Shown here in pieces: positions 36,101-48,500 of a DNA stretch of 64,000 nucleotides. A program made the translations under genes and the position numbers. The stretch comes from Litoditis marina (taxonomy: Eukaryota > Nematoda > Chromadorea > Rhabditida > Rhabditidae). Within the stretch, counting starts at the first letter, position 1; every line of letters begins with the position of its first letter. The stretch is from the NCBI GenBank assembly GCA_964036275.1, contig OZ038440.1:10887690-10951689 (forward strand). Reading direction: 5' to 3'. The notes under the pieces are model-generated. The model did no database searches and was not told the DNA's origin. It saw nothing but the letters and a program-made list of their open reading frames with translations.

Positions 36101-37186
36101 ACGCAGACAGGACAGTGAATACAATTAGAGTTGTCAATTATTGTAATTCAACAAAATTTGTCTTGTTTTGGTTGTTAGCTATATCCTCACTATTTTTCGA
36201 AAGCAAAACAAGTTGGGCTGGCAGTGAAATATGGTGAACTCCTTCCCGAACCGACTCTTCCCAAACCAAAACCGAACCGATTCTCCCCGAACCAGTTGGT
36301 TCGTTCTAGAACCTAACCAAATTTAGGCCAACAAAGTTGGAAACGAACCAATTCATGTAATTAATGCTGAAATTGGTCGACTACGTAACGTTTATAAGGG
36401 TTTGGTTCGTTTCATGTCGGTTTGAGTACGCAAACGGTTCGGTTCCTTACCGAATCAACTGGTTCGGGAAGAATCGGTTCGGTTTTGGTTCGGGAAGAGT
36501 CGGTTCATGAAGAAATTTGCCGTGAAATATTGGGATATAGTTAGGCGGCCTGTACGGTGGGGTTGTTGAAGTTGGGCTCGAGCTCGAAACTTGACTCATT
36601 GGCATTGCAAAGAAACTCGATAATTTTTGAGCTAGAAACTCTTACACTCACTTTTGAACTCGATTAAGAATCCTAGTAGGCTAGTTTAACAGCCCCCATT
36701 TCAGGCGTATGTGAAACGCTCTCCAGCCATTCCCTTGCCGCAAGAAGATGAGTACGATCTGTTTGGTTCCCTGATTGCTGCGCAGTTGAGACGGTTCGTT
36801 CGGTGTATTCAGTGCCTGAAATGTCCAGTCGGAACTTTTTCTAGAGAAATCAGCCTTTTTTCCAGCAGTATCAACTTTTTGGGAACAAGATCATCATGTG
36901 TATAGTATATTCATCTAACTGCGTACGAGTTGTCAGTGCAGTGAATTCTCAGTACGCGCTAGACTTCGCATCTTTTTGACAGAAAAGACATTTGCGTATT
37001 TTGTTCATACCAGCGCCAAAGTTGAATTGATTCTTCTGTTTCAGAACTGCTGAAGACCATTCACGTGGTACATCGTTGCGCCTTCAGAAGAAGCTCAGCG
37101 ACGTGCTCTACGATTCACAGATGAAACTGATTGCATCTCAGCGAAATTCTATTCGCTTCACAACTGCTGACAGAACGAACGAATGA
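33194..37186 (+). CDS. MADF-BESS domain protein (putative transcription regulator)
   Basis: Ten exons: 33194-33271, 33757-33874, 34285-34360, 34531-34686, 34865-34958, 35252-35320, 35669-35719, 35863-35949, 36705-36793 and 37045-37186; 960 nt, 319 residues, phases consistent throughout. A MADF-type DNA-binding domain spans about residues 13-120. It starts RTFLIQEIKKRPIIWERE, continues through VDDVRTQFKNLKDTFVRKLR and ends WKFYKMLSFLD. A low-complexity linker with DEDEEPRRKR, a likely nuclear localisation signal, follows. A BESS-like region near the C-terminus reads DEYDLFGSLIAAQLRR and later LQKKLSDVLYDSQMKL. MADF-BESS proteins act in the nucleus as sequence-specific regulators. The exon 9 donor (GTTCGT) is weak but phase-correct. 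The ATG follows a TTTCAG acceptor by two bases. Confidence 0.88.
34004..34080. repeat. Short inverted repeat with TGTAGTTTGATC ends
   Basis: TTGTAGTTTGATCT at about 34002-34016 and its inverse AGATCAAACTACAA at about 34057-34070 flank some 40 bp. It lies in intron 2 of the MADF-BESS gene. The end motif is shared with many dispersed sites in this window. Confidence 0.6.
36248..36506. mobile_element. Foldback element with GAACCG arms, in MADF-BESS intron 8
   Basis: Arms 36248-36298 and 36456-36506 are inverted copies over about 51 bp (GAACCGACTCTTCCC to GAACCAGTTG) with two mismatches. The family resembles the CGGTTCGG repeats near 29 and 31 kb. Confidence 0.75.
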
Positions 37187-37933
37187 CTCATATGTTTGTT
37201 TAATGATCTGTTTTAAGGTTTTAAATTTGTAGTTTTATGTCATGGTTTTAAAATGTAGGTTCATATAAGAAACAGTTTAGCAATTTGTACATCCATTCTT
37301 TTAATCAAGTTTTTTTGCAATTAGTCGCATTGTATTCTTGTTTTGGTAATCATCGATCATTTTGTCTGTTTTACTGAAAACTTTGTTTTCATGAGTTTTA
37401 TGTTGTTTTACGTTCTGTTTCATTATCTGTACCGTAACGCAAGGTTACTTGGTACACGATTTCATCCATATTTGACATCACTTCTACACATTGAGAATGA
37501 AACTTTGTGATTATTTTTGTTTTGCTTTGGTTACGAGAGTTACAGGTTCGAGTGAAGAAATATTTTTCACACTTTTGTTTGTAACATAGGTTTTTTCATT
37601 GATTTATTGAATATGAAACTAGAAAGTTGTTTTCCTTACTGATACATAGCGAAAATTTCCTGTCCAAGGGCTCACATTAATCCGTTATCAACGTAAGATT
37701 CGTTGGACATATGTAGAATCCAGCGACATTGTGGATTCAAGAAACAAATATTTTTAAGATTCCGGCCTTTTCTGAGTTGTAGTTTGATCTCCCCACACAT
37801 CTGAACTGGCAAATAACGACTTTCAGAAAAACAACGAAAAAACTCAACCGGTGCTCCGTTTTAGCCTCTGATTCACAGACCAGTAATTGAAAGAACGTTG
37901 TGCTTATAATTATTCATTACGAACGTTAGCAAG

Positions 37934-39836
37934 TTATGCTGGATGGAGAAAAGCGTTTGAAGATCTCATTGAAGGTATCACGGAGGGGCGGCGGTCCAGA
38001 GAAATAGTATTCGAATTGGAGAGGGTCTCGTCACGAAGTCTCAACTTGACGAGTATTGATTTCAGGGCTTTTCGGTACGGTTTCAAGTAGAATAGGTTGA
38101 CAATGTTCATTTGAACACTGATTAGAAGAGCCGGCAGAACTAGCAGTTGGAACAGGGGATATCTGGAATTGTGAGAGTTTGTTCGAACGATAGATTTTGG
38201 ACAGAAAATCTAAACTTGTGATTTATAAGTAGTTACGTTTAACGTCGCAAACAATAGTAGTTTGCTGTCGCTGTTCAATAGTGTAATAGTTATACCTTAA
38301 GTGGTATGAGAGCGTTTGAGACTCTGGTAAAAATATGATCTAATGGAATGCGCCGATGTAGTTTTATGATCATCATGATCTCATTTTTCACTCACATGTT
38401 GGCGAAGAGTTTAGACTTTGTACTGTGTACTTTCCTCGAAGATCAAACAAAGATTGTTTCACAGAACATTCACCTTGATAGCCAACGTTGCTCGTAGATC
38501 ATGAGCGTGACAAAAGCACATGGCGGAAGAAAAATAGATATGACAGAAATCAAGAAATACAGAAACAGTACGATGGTCACAGCTTTTTGATTCTCGTACC
38601 CGGTTCTCGAAAGGAATGCCTTCTTCTTTTGAATTTTGCAGAATGTGCTGTAATTAGAGAAAGTTATTAAAAAAAGTGCACATAAACTGATATTTTTCCA
38701 TGAAAGTGATTATTTTTCAATCGGAATGGTTTTTAGCATTCTAACTTAACCTTCCGAGCTCCAGATTTGCGTTTGCAGAACTAGTAGTCAAATTATAGGC
38801 TTATTAGAACACACTTCATGTTATCTGATCACACTTAAAGAGCATAAACATGTTTTTTCACGATTTGCTTACTTTTTGTGTACAATAAAAATCTGTCATA
38901 ACGTACACAGATTCTCAAAATACTTTCACTTACATCGCAATAAAGCTGCCAGCCACTATCATAACCACAGCGAAGCCGACAGTTCCCTCGAATATCAGAA
39001 TCGTCGCGTACACATTATCGAACTGTAAGGAAAATGATGATATAAAAATACGGAAATCGAGTTAAATCCGTTACCCAAAAACCGATTTTCCCGAAAAGTC
39101 TGAAGATTCACCAAAAAAATGTTAAAGTTTAAGAACGGACTATTACGGATTCCGTTCTCAGGGTGTTACGTGATTCAAAATCTAAGTATGTCTGAATGAT
39201 GTAACTTCCGTCGAAAAATCCGGACATGACACTATTTGGCCCGAAACTGACCGTCAACAACAGCGCAGATCGCTTGAAGGAAGCGGTCAGGGCCGATCCG
39301 AGAAATATTTTCTCGATGCTGCGTTCCCAATTAACAGCAAAGTAGAATACAACACTGTCAAAGACAATGAAGGCTATGTAGACTATTAATATAGCCACAC
39401 ATAATATATTTAGATATTTTGTAATGTTTATCTGTGTGACGAGTATCATGTTGTAGAAAAGAGAGAACATAATGCCGAACAGAATAACGGAAGCTATTGT
39501 CAATGAGACATAGAACTCCACGGCAGTGGAAACATGTGTATCTGCCAAAACCCCTATGTTCATAATCACTGGGTATGGAAAGATGAAGTACGGTTGATAG
39601 ACGAGTGCCACATATGTTGTCAGAGTAGCCGGTGCTATGGCTAGCAGGAGAATGAGTACTTTATAGGACTTTAACATGAAGGTACTGTAGCGACTGATGA
39701 CGTAGACTGTGAACAAGAGGCAAATAACGCTGAAAACGGCACTTAGGGAGAATAGAATACACTGAAGGGTGAGGTAGTGGTGGTTTATGTGACACTCGAT
39801 GGCATCTTCCAAACCGGAGAGGTTGTAGGACAGCAT
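37934..39836 (-). CDS. 7TM chemoreceptor D, Srh/Sri-like
   Basis: Four exons on minus: 39252-39836 (585 nt), 38934-39022 (89 nt), 38474-38647 (174 nt) and 37934-38162 (229 nt), 358 residues. Seven membrane segments lie at about 22-48, 58-80, 100-127, 140-166, 200-225, 248-278 and 285-308. Motifs are an NLS sequon at residue 5, IFPYPVI, NWERSIEK after TM4, TFCKIQKKK opening the third intracellular loop, and LKPYRKAL after TM7. The C-terminal tail is the longest of the set and Ser/Arg-rich. The exon 1 donor is GTCAGT, less usual than GTRAGT but in the correct place. The start follows a TTTCAG acceptor by three bases. Intact. Confidence 0.9.
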
Positions 39837-42597
39837 TTCCTGAAATGTATTATATAGTGTAACGATCTCTACTCAAATGATGAAAATTGCAGAGGTTCCA
39901 AAAATTAGGAAGAAAATAATGCTCTAACGATGTTTATAGTTTATAACCAGAGTTTGTAGATGTAGCGAAAATTTCAAACGTGTCTGTGGTAGTTGACATT
40001 GCAAACATAGAGGCAACGTGAGATGTACTTTTCAGAGTTTTTAAAGGTTTTTTTTATGTTTCCCGTGAACAGTTGATGGAACTGTCGGGAAAGTCGTGGA
40101 AAAATAGAATATGATGGGATGTTTTTATGTTTTGGCGTGCATTCAAATTTCGAGAACCATAACACTATACAACAAAATTAAAAATTCTTATCAAATGAAG
40201 CAATGAAATGTTATTCAACATTATTGAACCATTGGACGAACTGTGAAATACTTAATGGAAGTACTTAAACACAAACACTTTTGCAGATTGGGCTACAATT
40301 TGTGATAGTTTGTACCCCTCACATCACCTCAGTAATTAATATCTGTTCATAGGTCTCCAATAAGTATCCTATTATCAACTGCCCACGGGTACAATCATCG
40401 AAATATTGCGTTTCATCAGTGATTTCCATAAAAATATCATTATCATTAGGAACGTTTTGCGAAAAAAACACAGAGAGTAGCATATCTGTTGATATATTTT
40501 GAGTATGTATTTATTTCTATCTTGAGGAAGGTATAGCAAATTATGTATTGAGTAAGGGCCTAGATGAATAAAAAAAGAGAAATAAGAAACGGATAAACAG
40601 AAAAGAGAGGGATCGAGACGAAAAGACTCAGGAACAAGGTTTTTCTATGGGGGGGGGGGGGGACAAGGTATTCTCTTTTTTTAACTCCCGGGAAATCAAA
40701 TCAGCCACGAACAGAATTCACGTTTTGTTTACACGTGTGGGCTATATAAATTATCATACAAGACTATCATACAACATATACTTCACTTGCGGGATAACTT
40801 TTGACAATCTATGTGGAAGCTTGCAGAACTGTGAACTAAAAACTAATCTGATCTCTTGGCTGTTAATCGAATAAGTTTTGGCTGCCTATCCAATTTCAGC
40901 TCTACGTTCTCGAGTGATTGTATGAAAGGTCATTTCCGAACATAGTTGAACTTAAACGTGAGATTTGATCATGAGAGTTATCTTCTCATGATATTTCGAG
41001 CGAAATAATTATTCTATCGAGCTTATTTGATGAAAACTCGCAAAAAACGTCAAAAAAGGTTTTATACGGCTGACTGACTCTGAATGGTTGACTGAGCAAA
41101 ATCTAGTCTATTTTTACAAAAGTAAGTGAAATTTCCACGCAAACAAGGGTTGAAAAGTGAACATCCTGCTCACATTGAAGGACTGACGCAACTGATATTG
41201 CCACAGTTTTTTGTTAAATAGTTTTGTTTTTGAACCACAGTATTTTGTTAAATGGTTTTGTTTTTGAACAAGTCAAACCTACTGTAGAATTAGTCATCAT
41301 AAATTGTATAGGTAAAACCGAAAAACAACGCTTCTGATGCTTTAAAAACAATCGTCAAAATGAAGAATTGTTCATTGCTGCTGATATTCGATTAGCACAG
41401 TACAAAATGTTGCAAAGTTTGTAATGAGTCTGATTATCTAATTACGATTATAATTTTCAAGTAAAAAAGTAAATCATCCTAAACGTAGAGGAACAAAAAA
41501 AAACATGTACCCATCAATTCATGCAGTGTGTCGGCTTCTGCAAGTGAAACATTCCCGTTCATGAACTTTCATGAAAAACAAAGTAAGTTGCCATCTCCGA
41601 ATCAAACATTCACAACAGTGTTTTGCAGTCAAACATAAGATGTGTACTAGTTTTGGGTCGGTAGTTTAGTAGTAACATCTACATGATTTGTGCTACATTT
41701 GGGCGATCGAAACCCGTAGTTTTCGAGTTAAAATGAAGGAGAAACTTTTTATAGCTGAAAAAGCTGAAAATAAGGTGAAAACGTTGGTCCAGTTGGAGAT
41801 TAAACGAGGCGTGCTTAAATGTTGGCAAGTACAACGGGTTTGTATCTGTAACTAGTTAGCGAACTTCCCCTTTCTTTTTCTAACCAGAATTATAGGTCAC
41901 GGCAAATGGTTTCCTTGTTGATCAGAAACCACTTTGCATATGTCATTTAGCCGTTGCTAATGGATCCGAAGTCTAGAAGACTCGGAGTCTCGATAAAGAG
42001 TGAAATGTGAGACGCACAGGAAGTATGATCTCCTTTAAACAAAGTAACAAAAGAAGACAACTCACCATCTTCTAGTATTTTCGACGATCATTATAACTTT
42101 CTTGAGACATATTCTAGTATCCATTTAAGAAATGTTTTCTTAGAAGCTGTAGTTTTCTGTAGATGTAGTTTTCGTAGGGGAAAACTATAATTTGTTTCAG
42201 AACAGGAAACAACAACTTTTATGATATTTTAAATGGGGCAGTCTGAGAAAATCGAGTTTATAATAAACATCTTACCCTCAAAACGGGTATGAGAACAAAC
42301 GAACGTTCGACAATTGGTCGCGACCTTTTTGCATGTATATCCAATTTTCAATTATTTCTATTTTGATGGTAACCAAATTCGTTCCTATTTGATTCAACAT
42401 CATGAATCATAACGAATTCATATGACGGTAATCATATGTGTCAATGTTCTTTAATCTACTGTTCAAGCAACAACTGGCGTAACAAGACTTTGTTTTCTTG
42501 AAAATTGAAATTTTTCGTAAAAGTATCGTCGAGACTTGTAACCGCTGAAAAAAAAATTCCTATTGATTCATTATTCTATATTGATTTTTTGTAGATC
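39837..42597. other. Intergenic, no supported gene
   Basis: AT-rich. It holds a run of 14 G at 40649-40662 and a short direct repeat near 41205-41265 (CAGT plus ATTTTGTTAAATGGTTTTG). The longest frames are under 80 codons and unconvincing. Confidence 0.45.
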
Positions 42598-45500
42598 ATG
42601 CCACGCCGTCGCCGTACCGAAGAAGCCAGCGGCGGCGACATCCTGCGAACGAAAAGGGAACTTCGCCCGACGCTAGATCGATTCGCGGACGATACATCCA
42701 TGCTGGGGTTCAGATATCTTCATACCAGATACAAGACTTGGTTCAGGTAAACACAACATTAAATGCTTTTTGCTTAAATGGTTGTTAACTGAAGTCAAAG
42801 TTTAGCATCTTGTTTTCCGAAATAGTGGATGTATTAAAAGAATGATATGATTCCAGACTCGTTTGGGCACTTGTTCTCGTGTTTTTCATCGGACTCACTG
42901 TTTATCAAGTCTGCGAACGGATAACCTACTATTTTATAAGGTGAGGTTCAAAGTTTCCGAAAACCAATAGAAACCTACGAGAGAAACTTTTCAAGTTTAT
43001 TTTAAAAGCAAACAATGTGTAAACTAGATCTAGTGTATTTTAACACAAACAGGGACTGTTATCAAATGTTCAGCAAATTTGTATCTTGACTTTTTGACCG
43101 TGATACTATTATGAGCCAATCATTTTAACACCCGACGCCCACTCTATCTTGCGAGATATTTGTAGCCATTAATATTTGTAGTTGTCTGTTTAGGAATCCC
43201 GTGACCACCAGAAGATCTTATGATACCCCGCAGTTCATGAACTTCCCCACAATCGGCATTTGCAACAAGATGCAGATAAACTGAGTTGCAAACCATATTT
43301 TTTTGCGCATACAACTTCTTTCCGATTTGCGTTTATTTAGACTAAAATTATCACAACACGACAACACTAACAGGACAACGAGAAAAAACCGTTTACTAAA
43401 GTAAAGAACATCGTCAGCATCGAAGTTTAGAGAAATGTAATGTGTGGAAAACTTTTTAACTATTTAATCAATCCTAATCAAATAGTATCATAAGGATTAT
43501 GGTGACCACGATTTAGATCGGTAGCGAACCACAGTAACCGGTGCTTGTGACGAATTAGAACTCGAGGAGAACATGTGCTTGACACGTGAGCCGATAGATC
43601 TAGCCGCCTTGCGATACGGCTCAATGTAGATCAAATTCACGGCACCCATTTGGAGGTTGATGACCATTAGCGGAGTCATAAGGAGCTGGAGCAGGGGGTA
43701 TCTGAAATCACAGATTTATTCAACTTCATAATCAGAAGTGTTACATGCTAGAAATTACCAGTTTCTCGGGGCCTATATCAACTTTTTTTTAAAGAATTGT
43801 AGAAAAACAAGAAAGCATAGGAGAAACAAACGGCACAGCCATTCAATAAACCGTTCACAATTTGGAAACAGTGATCTACGAAGCCCGTTTTCCGTGCGTT
43901 CCGTGCGTTGGAATGAACATGAGAACAAGTAACATTAACTACAACGTTTAGTTTATTTTGTTGAATCGACTTGTAGTTTGCAACTTGGGCCGGAACAATA
44001 AAAATGAGCTTGGAGCATTATCGAAATGTACTCAACACTCACTTTGACTCCGATGCATGCCCATATAGCATCAGTGTAATGATCACGATAGGTGGTAGAA
44101 AAATAGAAACCACCAGAATCACAAAATAGATAACGAGCACTGTGGACACCGTTTGATGAAGTTTATAGAGAGTTGCGGAAAGGGCCTGTTTTCTCAGGTG
44201 GAGTTTCCGGAATGTACTGCAAGTAAACCCGTCTATGTATACTTTAATGTTTTTCTTAGTTTCTGATTCATTTGTAGGTGATGTTGCGTAAGCTATACAA
44301 AACACATTTTTTATGCCCACACGTTTCACCACGTTTCACGTACCCCTGATGAGGTGTGAATCACCATTTTTATCACTTTTGTTTCAAGATTACACAACAT
44401 ATCCTGCACACAAAAAAAGAATGTAAATTTGTTTACCAAATCATTGAAGAATTCACGCAACTCTGTTCATTTACGGAGAAAAAATAATTGCCTTATTATG
44501 TAAACAAATCGAGAACTCACAAACCAACGATGACGCCTGCACCTATCATGGTGACAGCGAATCCCAATGAACTTTCGTAGACCAGAAATAGCGTTGAGGT
44601 GCGATCAAACTACAAACACCAATATTTACAACGTTTTTATCTAAACTATGCTTACCAAAGTTGTATAGGGAACTCAGAAATTCTTGTAAAAACTCAGAAT
44701 ATTCTGTACTATTCACTTCAGCTATTTGCAGTTTGTACTGATTAGAGCAAATTGAGTCTAGTTGGTGTAACTTTTCTCGTTCAAGAAAAGTCATAATCGT
44801 CCAGTTTCTTATTCCAAATGATCCCAATGATCACCACATACACCCTACTTTCTTTTAAAGTCTTTACATACACGGGGAACAAGACAACACGCCATGAGGG
44901 AACACCGAAACTTCAAACACGGAATAGAACCCTCGTGAAGAAATATCTGACCTACCGTCAGTATCTTGGCTGCATAACTGTGGAACAAGCTTATTTGTGA
45001 TGACGTCATACAGCTCTCTATCGATTGACTCCAGTGAACTCCGTTGAAGAATGTGGCAGTATTGAGAGCAAGGAAGAATAGGTAGATGGGACAGAATGAG
45101 TGGACCAATCTCTTCACCTTGGTCTTTACGTTTATCTGGGTAACCAAGATGATATTGTAGCTCAACGAGAAAAGTACACCGAATAGTATGGCCGACACCA
45201 GACATAGTGTGATATATAGCATAACTATAGTGAAATTTGGGTTTATGGCCAGTATTCCGTTGTTCAAAATAACCGGATACGGAAAGATGTAGTAGGGTTG
45301 ATAGATAACCGCCACATACGTCGATAGAAGGGCTGGTGTGATGGTTAGAAAGAGAATTACAAACTTGTAGGCATGGAATAGGTTGGAACTATACCCAGTT
45401 ATGACATAGATTGTGAAGATTGCACAAATGTCGCTGAGCACCGCAAACACAAGATACGAGTATCTTTGTAGACTCATGTATTCACTGGATTCGTGGTATC

Positions 45501-48500
45501 TAACGGCTGCTTCGAAATCGGCAACAGTGGTCAAGTTCATTATCTGAAATGAACAATATTGCCCAAAAGGTCAGATGGCAACTCAGACGATTTCCAGCAA
45601 GTTGGCCAGCTACGTTTGCGGATATGCCACGAAAAGAAGCGTAGATCAGAGAGACGCAGACATTCTCAACTGTCTGCGTCTCATGGACCTTCATGCGTTT
45701 GTAGTTTTCCAGTTACATATAATTGCTGCAAACGTTTCTGACAAGCATTGTTGGTTTTGTTGTTAGACCAAACATGAGGTGATTGGTCTAACAACAAAAC
45801 CAACAATACATATCGAAAATACAAAGGTTCAGTGACGATACGACATGGAGAATTTCTGAGAAGTATTTATGTGGACAGAACTACGATTCATAGCAGGGAA
45901 CATGAGTGGAGAGCTAGGAAACTATGGTTTGTCACTATTTCATACACAGAAAACTTGGCTGGAACAAACAGGATGAATTTTCGGTATTCCGTGATTCGTG
46001 ATCATTTACCATAGGCTCAGACTGTTAACTCGAAATTCAAAATTAAAGCGGGACGGATTCTTTAACATTGGAAACCACTTTTTCGGTTAGTTACAATATA
46101 TATCAAGGGTTTTCTTCATCGCTCACCAATAGATAACCTACTAAGCTATCGTGTACAGGGATGGACAAATGATTCTGTTCACAAAAAACCAGTAAACCTC
46201 TAGAATTAGCCAGCTGAACCCGTTCAACTAAATCGTAGAATTTACTCCTTCTGCCCAAAATTATAACTGGAACACAGTAGCGCCCAGCGTTTACTAACCT
46301 TTTCTGTGAACTCAAACACCTGTTCTTAGAGCAAATTACCCATGATTTACAAATCTAACCATAATTACCTAGAAACGATTAGTCAACGTCCAAACATTAT
46401 TTATGGAGATTTGTAACAGTTTGATCATTTCAGCGAACTCAAACACTCTCTCTTGTTGTCTGACTGGAGAAAATGTACCACGAGAGATATGCATCCACAT
46501 CAGGGATTACATATAGAGTATAGCTACACTGGGTTCTAATTATATGCACATCAGTCTGTTTTTTCTTCTTGAGCGATGAATATGAGAATAAGAGGCACAA
46601 CTACAAATGAGGAAGGCTGAATGTGGCTAGAAGAGAAAGTTTGATTATTGGTTACAATCTATTTGTGGTTTCAATTTCGGCGAACTTCAATACAACTGCG
46701 GCAGTTCTCAGTAGAACATGACCTATACTCCAATTTGTTTAACGTCACAGGTCGACCTTCCAACTCTAAGGCTTTTGAAGAAGTTCATTATAAACATGAT
46801 AGGAAGGATCTCATGTGCTTCGCGTGGTTTTCAGTTTCGTTACTACAAAGATAATTTTATATTAACCGGAAGTTTGAGCGAGAAAAACCTATTAGTCTTC
46901 GTAATTACCGAAAGAGGAAATGGAGTGACAATTCGGGAAGGTATACAGAGGCTAAGTCATGACATGCATGGATTTTTTGAGTTTGGTCATGTGTGTTATT
47001 TTTCGGAATGTAACGTAAACTGTCAGTCAAATGTACAGGCACGTAAAACATGTGTAACACATCATAACTCGGAAAAGTGAAAGGGGAACGTGCTCAATTC
47101 CTCATTAGAATGATAACTTCACGTGATTATTCAGTTTACATCTAGATGCTGGTACAGAACCAGAAAGTTGACCACAACATACGCAGACTCAACTCAAACT
47201 TGAAACAGTAGTTCTAGTGGTTTAAAATCATGATTTCATGGTGACCAGTACCCATGTCATAGTCAAAATTTTTCAAAGAATGTTGTTTGCTCACCAGAGT
47301 AGTTTGCGAAAGTGAATGATGTGTACACCTTCGTTTCATAATGTTTTCCGCTTCCTCGGCCCTAACGGCGGCTAATTATATATGATTACATTTTTCAATC
47401 AGAAGTATTCTCGGTAGCGAAGCTTCCTGGTCATGTTCATTAGTCAAAACTCAAACAACACGCTCGATTGGAGATTGAAAGAAGTTGAAAGTGTCACAAG
47501 TTCAAGTCTGATAAAGAGCTCTGTAGAGCAATTGTAAACTCTGAACCTCCATGGTGACTGTCGTGACCAGTCTCACCCGCCTACCGGCGCTCATTGGATC
47601 CGGCCATAATTAGATACGTACGTCCCAGAAGCGGGCCCAAAATGGATGCACAAGAAAGTGTCACAGTTACAAACAATACATTGCATGAATAGATACCCTT
47701 CTCTCAGGATAGAGAAATGGTTCTATTCGATTTTATGGAAAGCCATCATGGTAATCCTTTTTTTGTAAAGACCTTTCAAATCTTAATATATCTATTCACT
47801 ATTGATTCGTTTCACGCTGGGCAATTTGTCTTGCCATGCAACAGTGTGGCGACATTCGCAATGGCGACTGTCTGGCGAGGAGGCAGACAGTCCCCATGGA
47901 GGTTCAGAGTATAAAAAGACTGTAAAAGAGTAAAAAGAAGACAGCACAGATGGAAGAACTGTATTATGCTCTCGAGATCAATCCACTAAGAGTTGTAGTG
48001 TAAAACACGTGATCAGAGGATCAAGTGGCCTGGTTCGCCCGGTGCTTTTTTAAACTATATATGATTATATTTTTCTAACCTGTAGTATTCGGGTAACCTA
48101 GCTTCCTGGCCATGCTCATTAGTCAAAACTGTTCGAAATTTGACGAAAGTGGATAATGCTTACTGAGGTTTTACTTAGCTTAACACTTTTTACTGTTGTA
48201 TTCAGTCTTATCGAATACACTTGATGGATCTTTTTATGAGAATACATAAAAATACCAACTATTTATAGAGCTTCGTCGATTGCGGGGTGGAACCCGGCCA
48301 TCCTGCCGGCTATGTGCAATGTTTTCGAAGACGATGGTCAGGTGGGCAGATAAAGAGAAATAGTTGAACGTACCGTTTTTATAACCTGCCGTGTTTGTAC
48401 TTTGATCCCACAGTGCTGCAGTCTTTGTCCAAAAACTATTGTGTATACATCAAAATACAACTCAGACTGAGAATGAACTGAAATCATTTCAGAGAAGAAC

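Noticed and set aside
46718..47080. 120-codon + frame
   Set aside because: It ends inside the dispersed CACGTG-type repeat and has no splice context; it lies in the DEG/ENaC intron.
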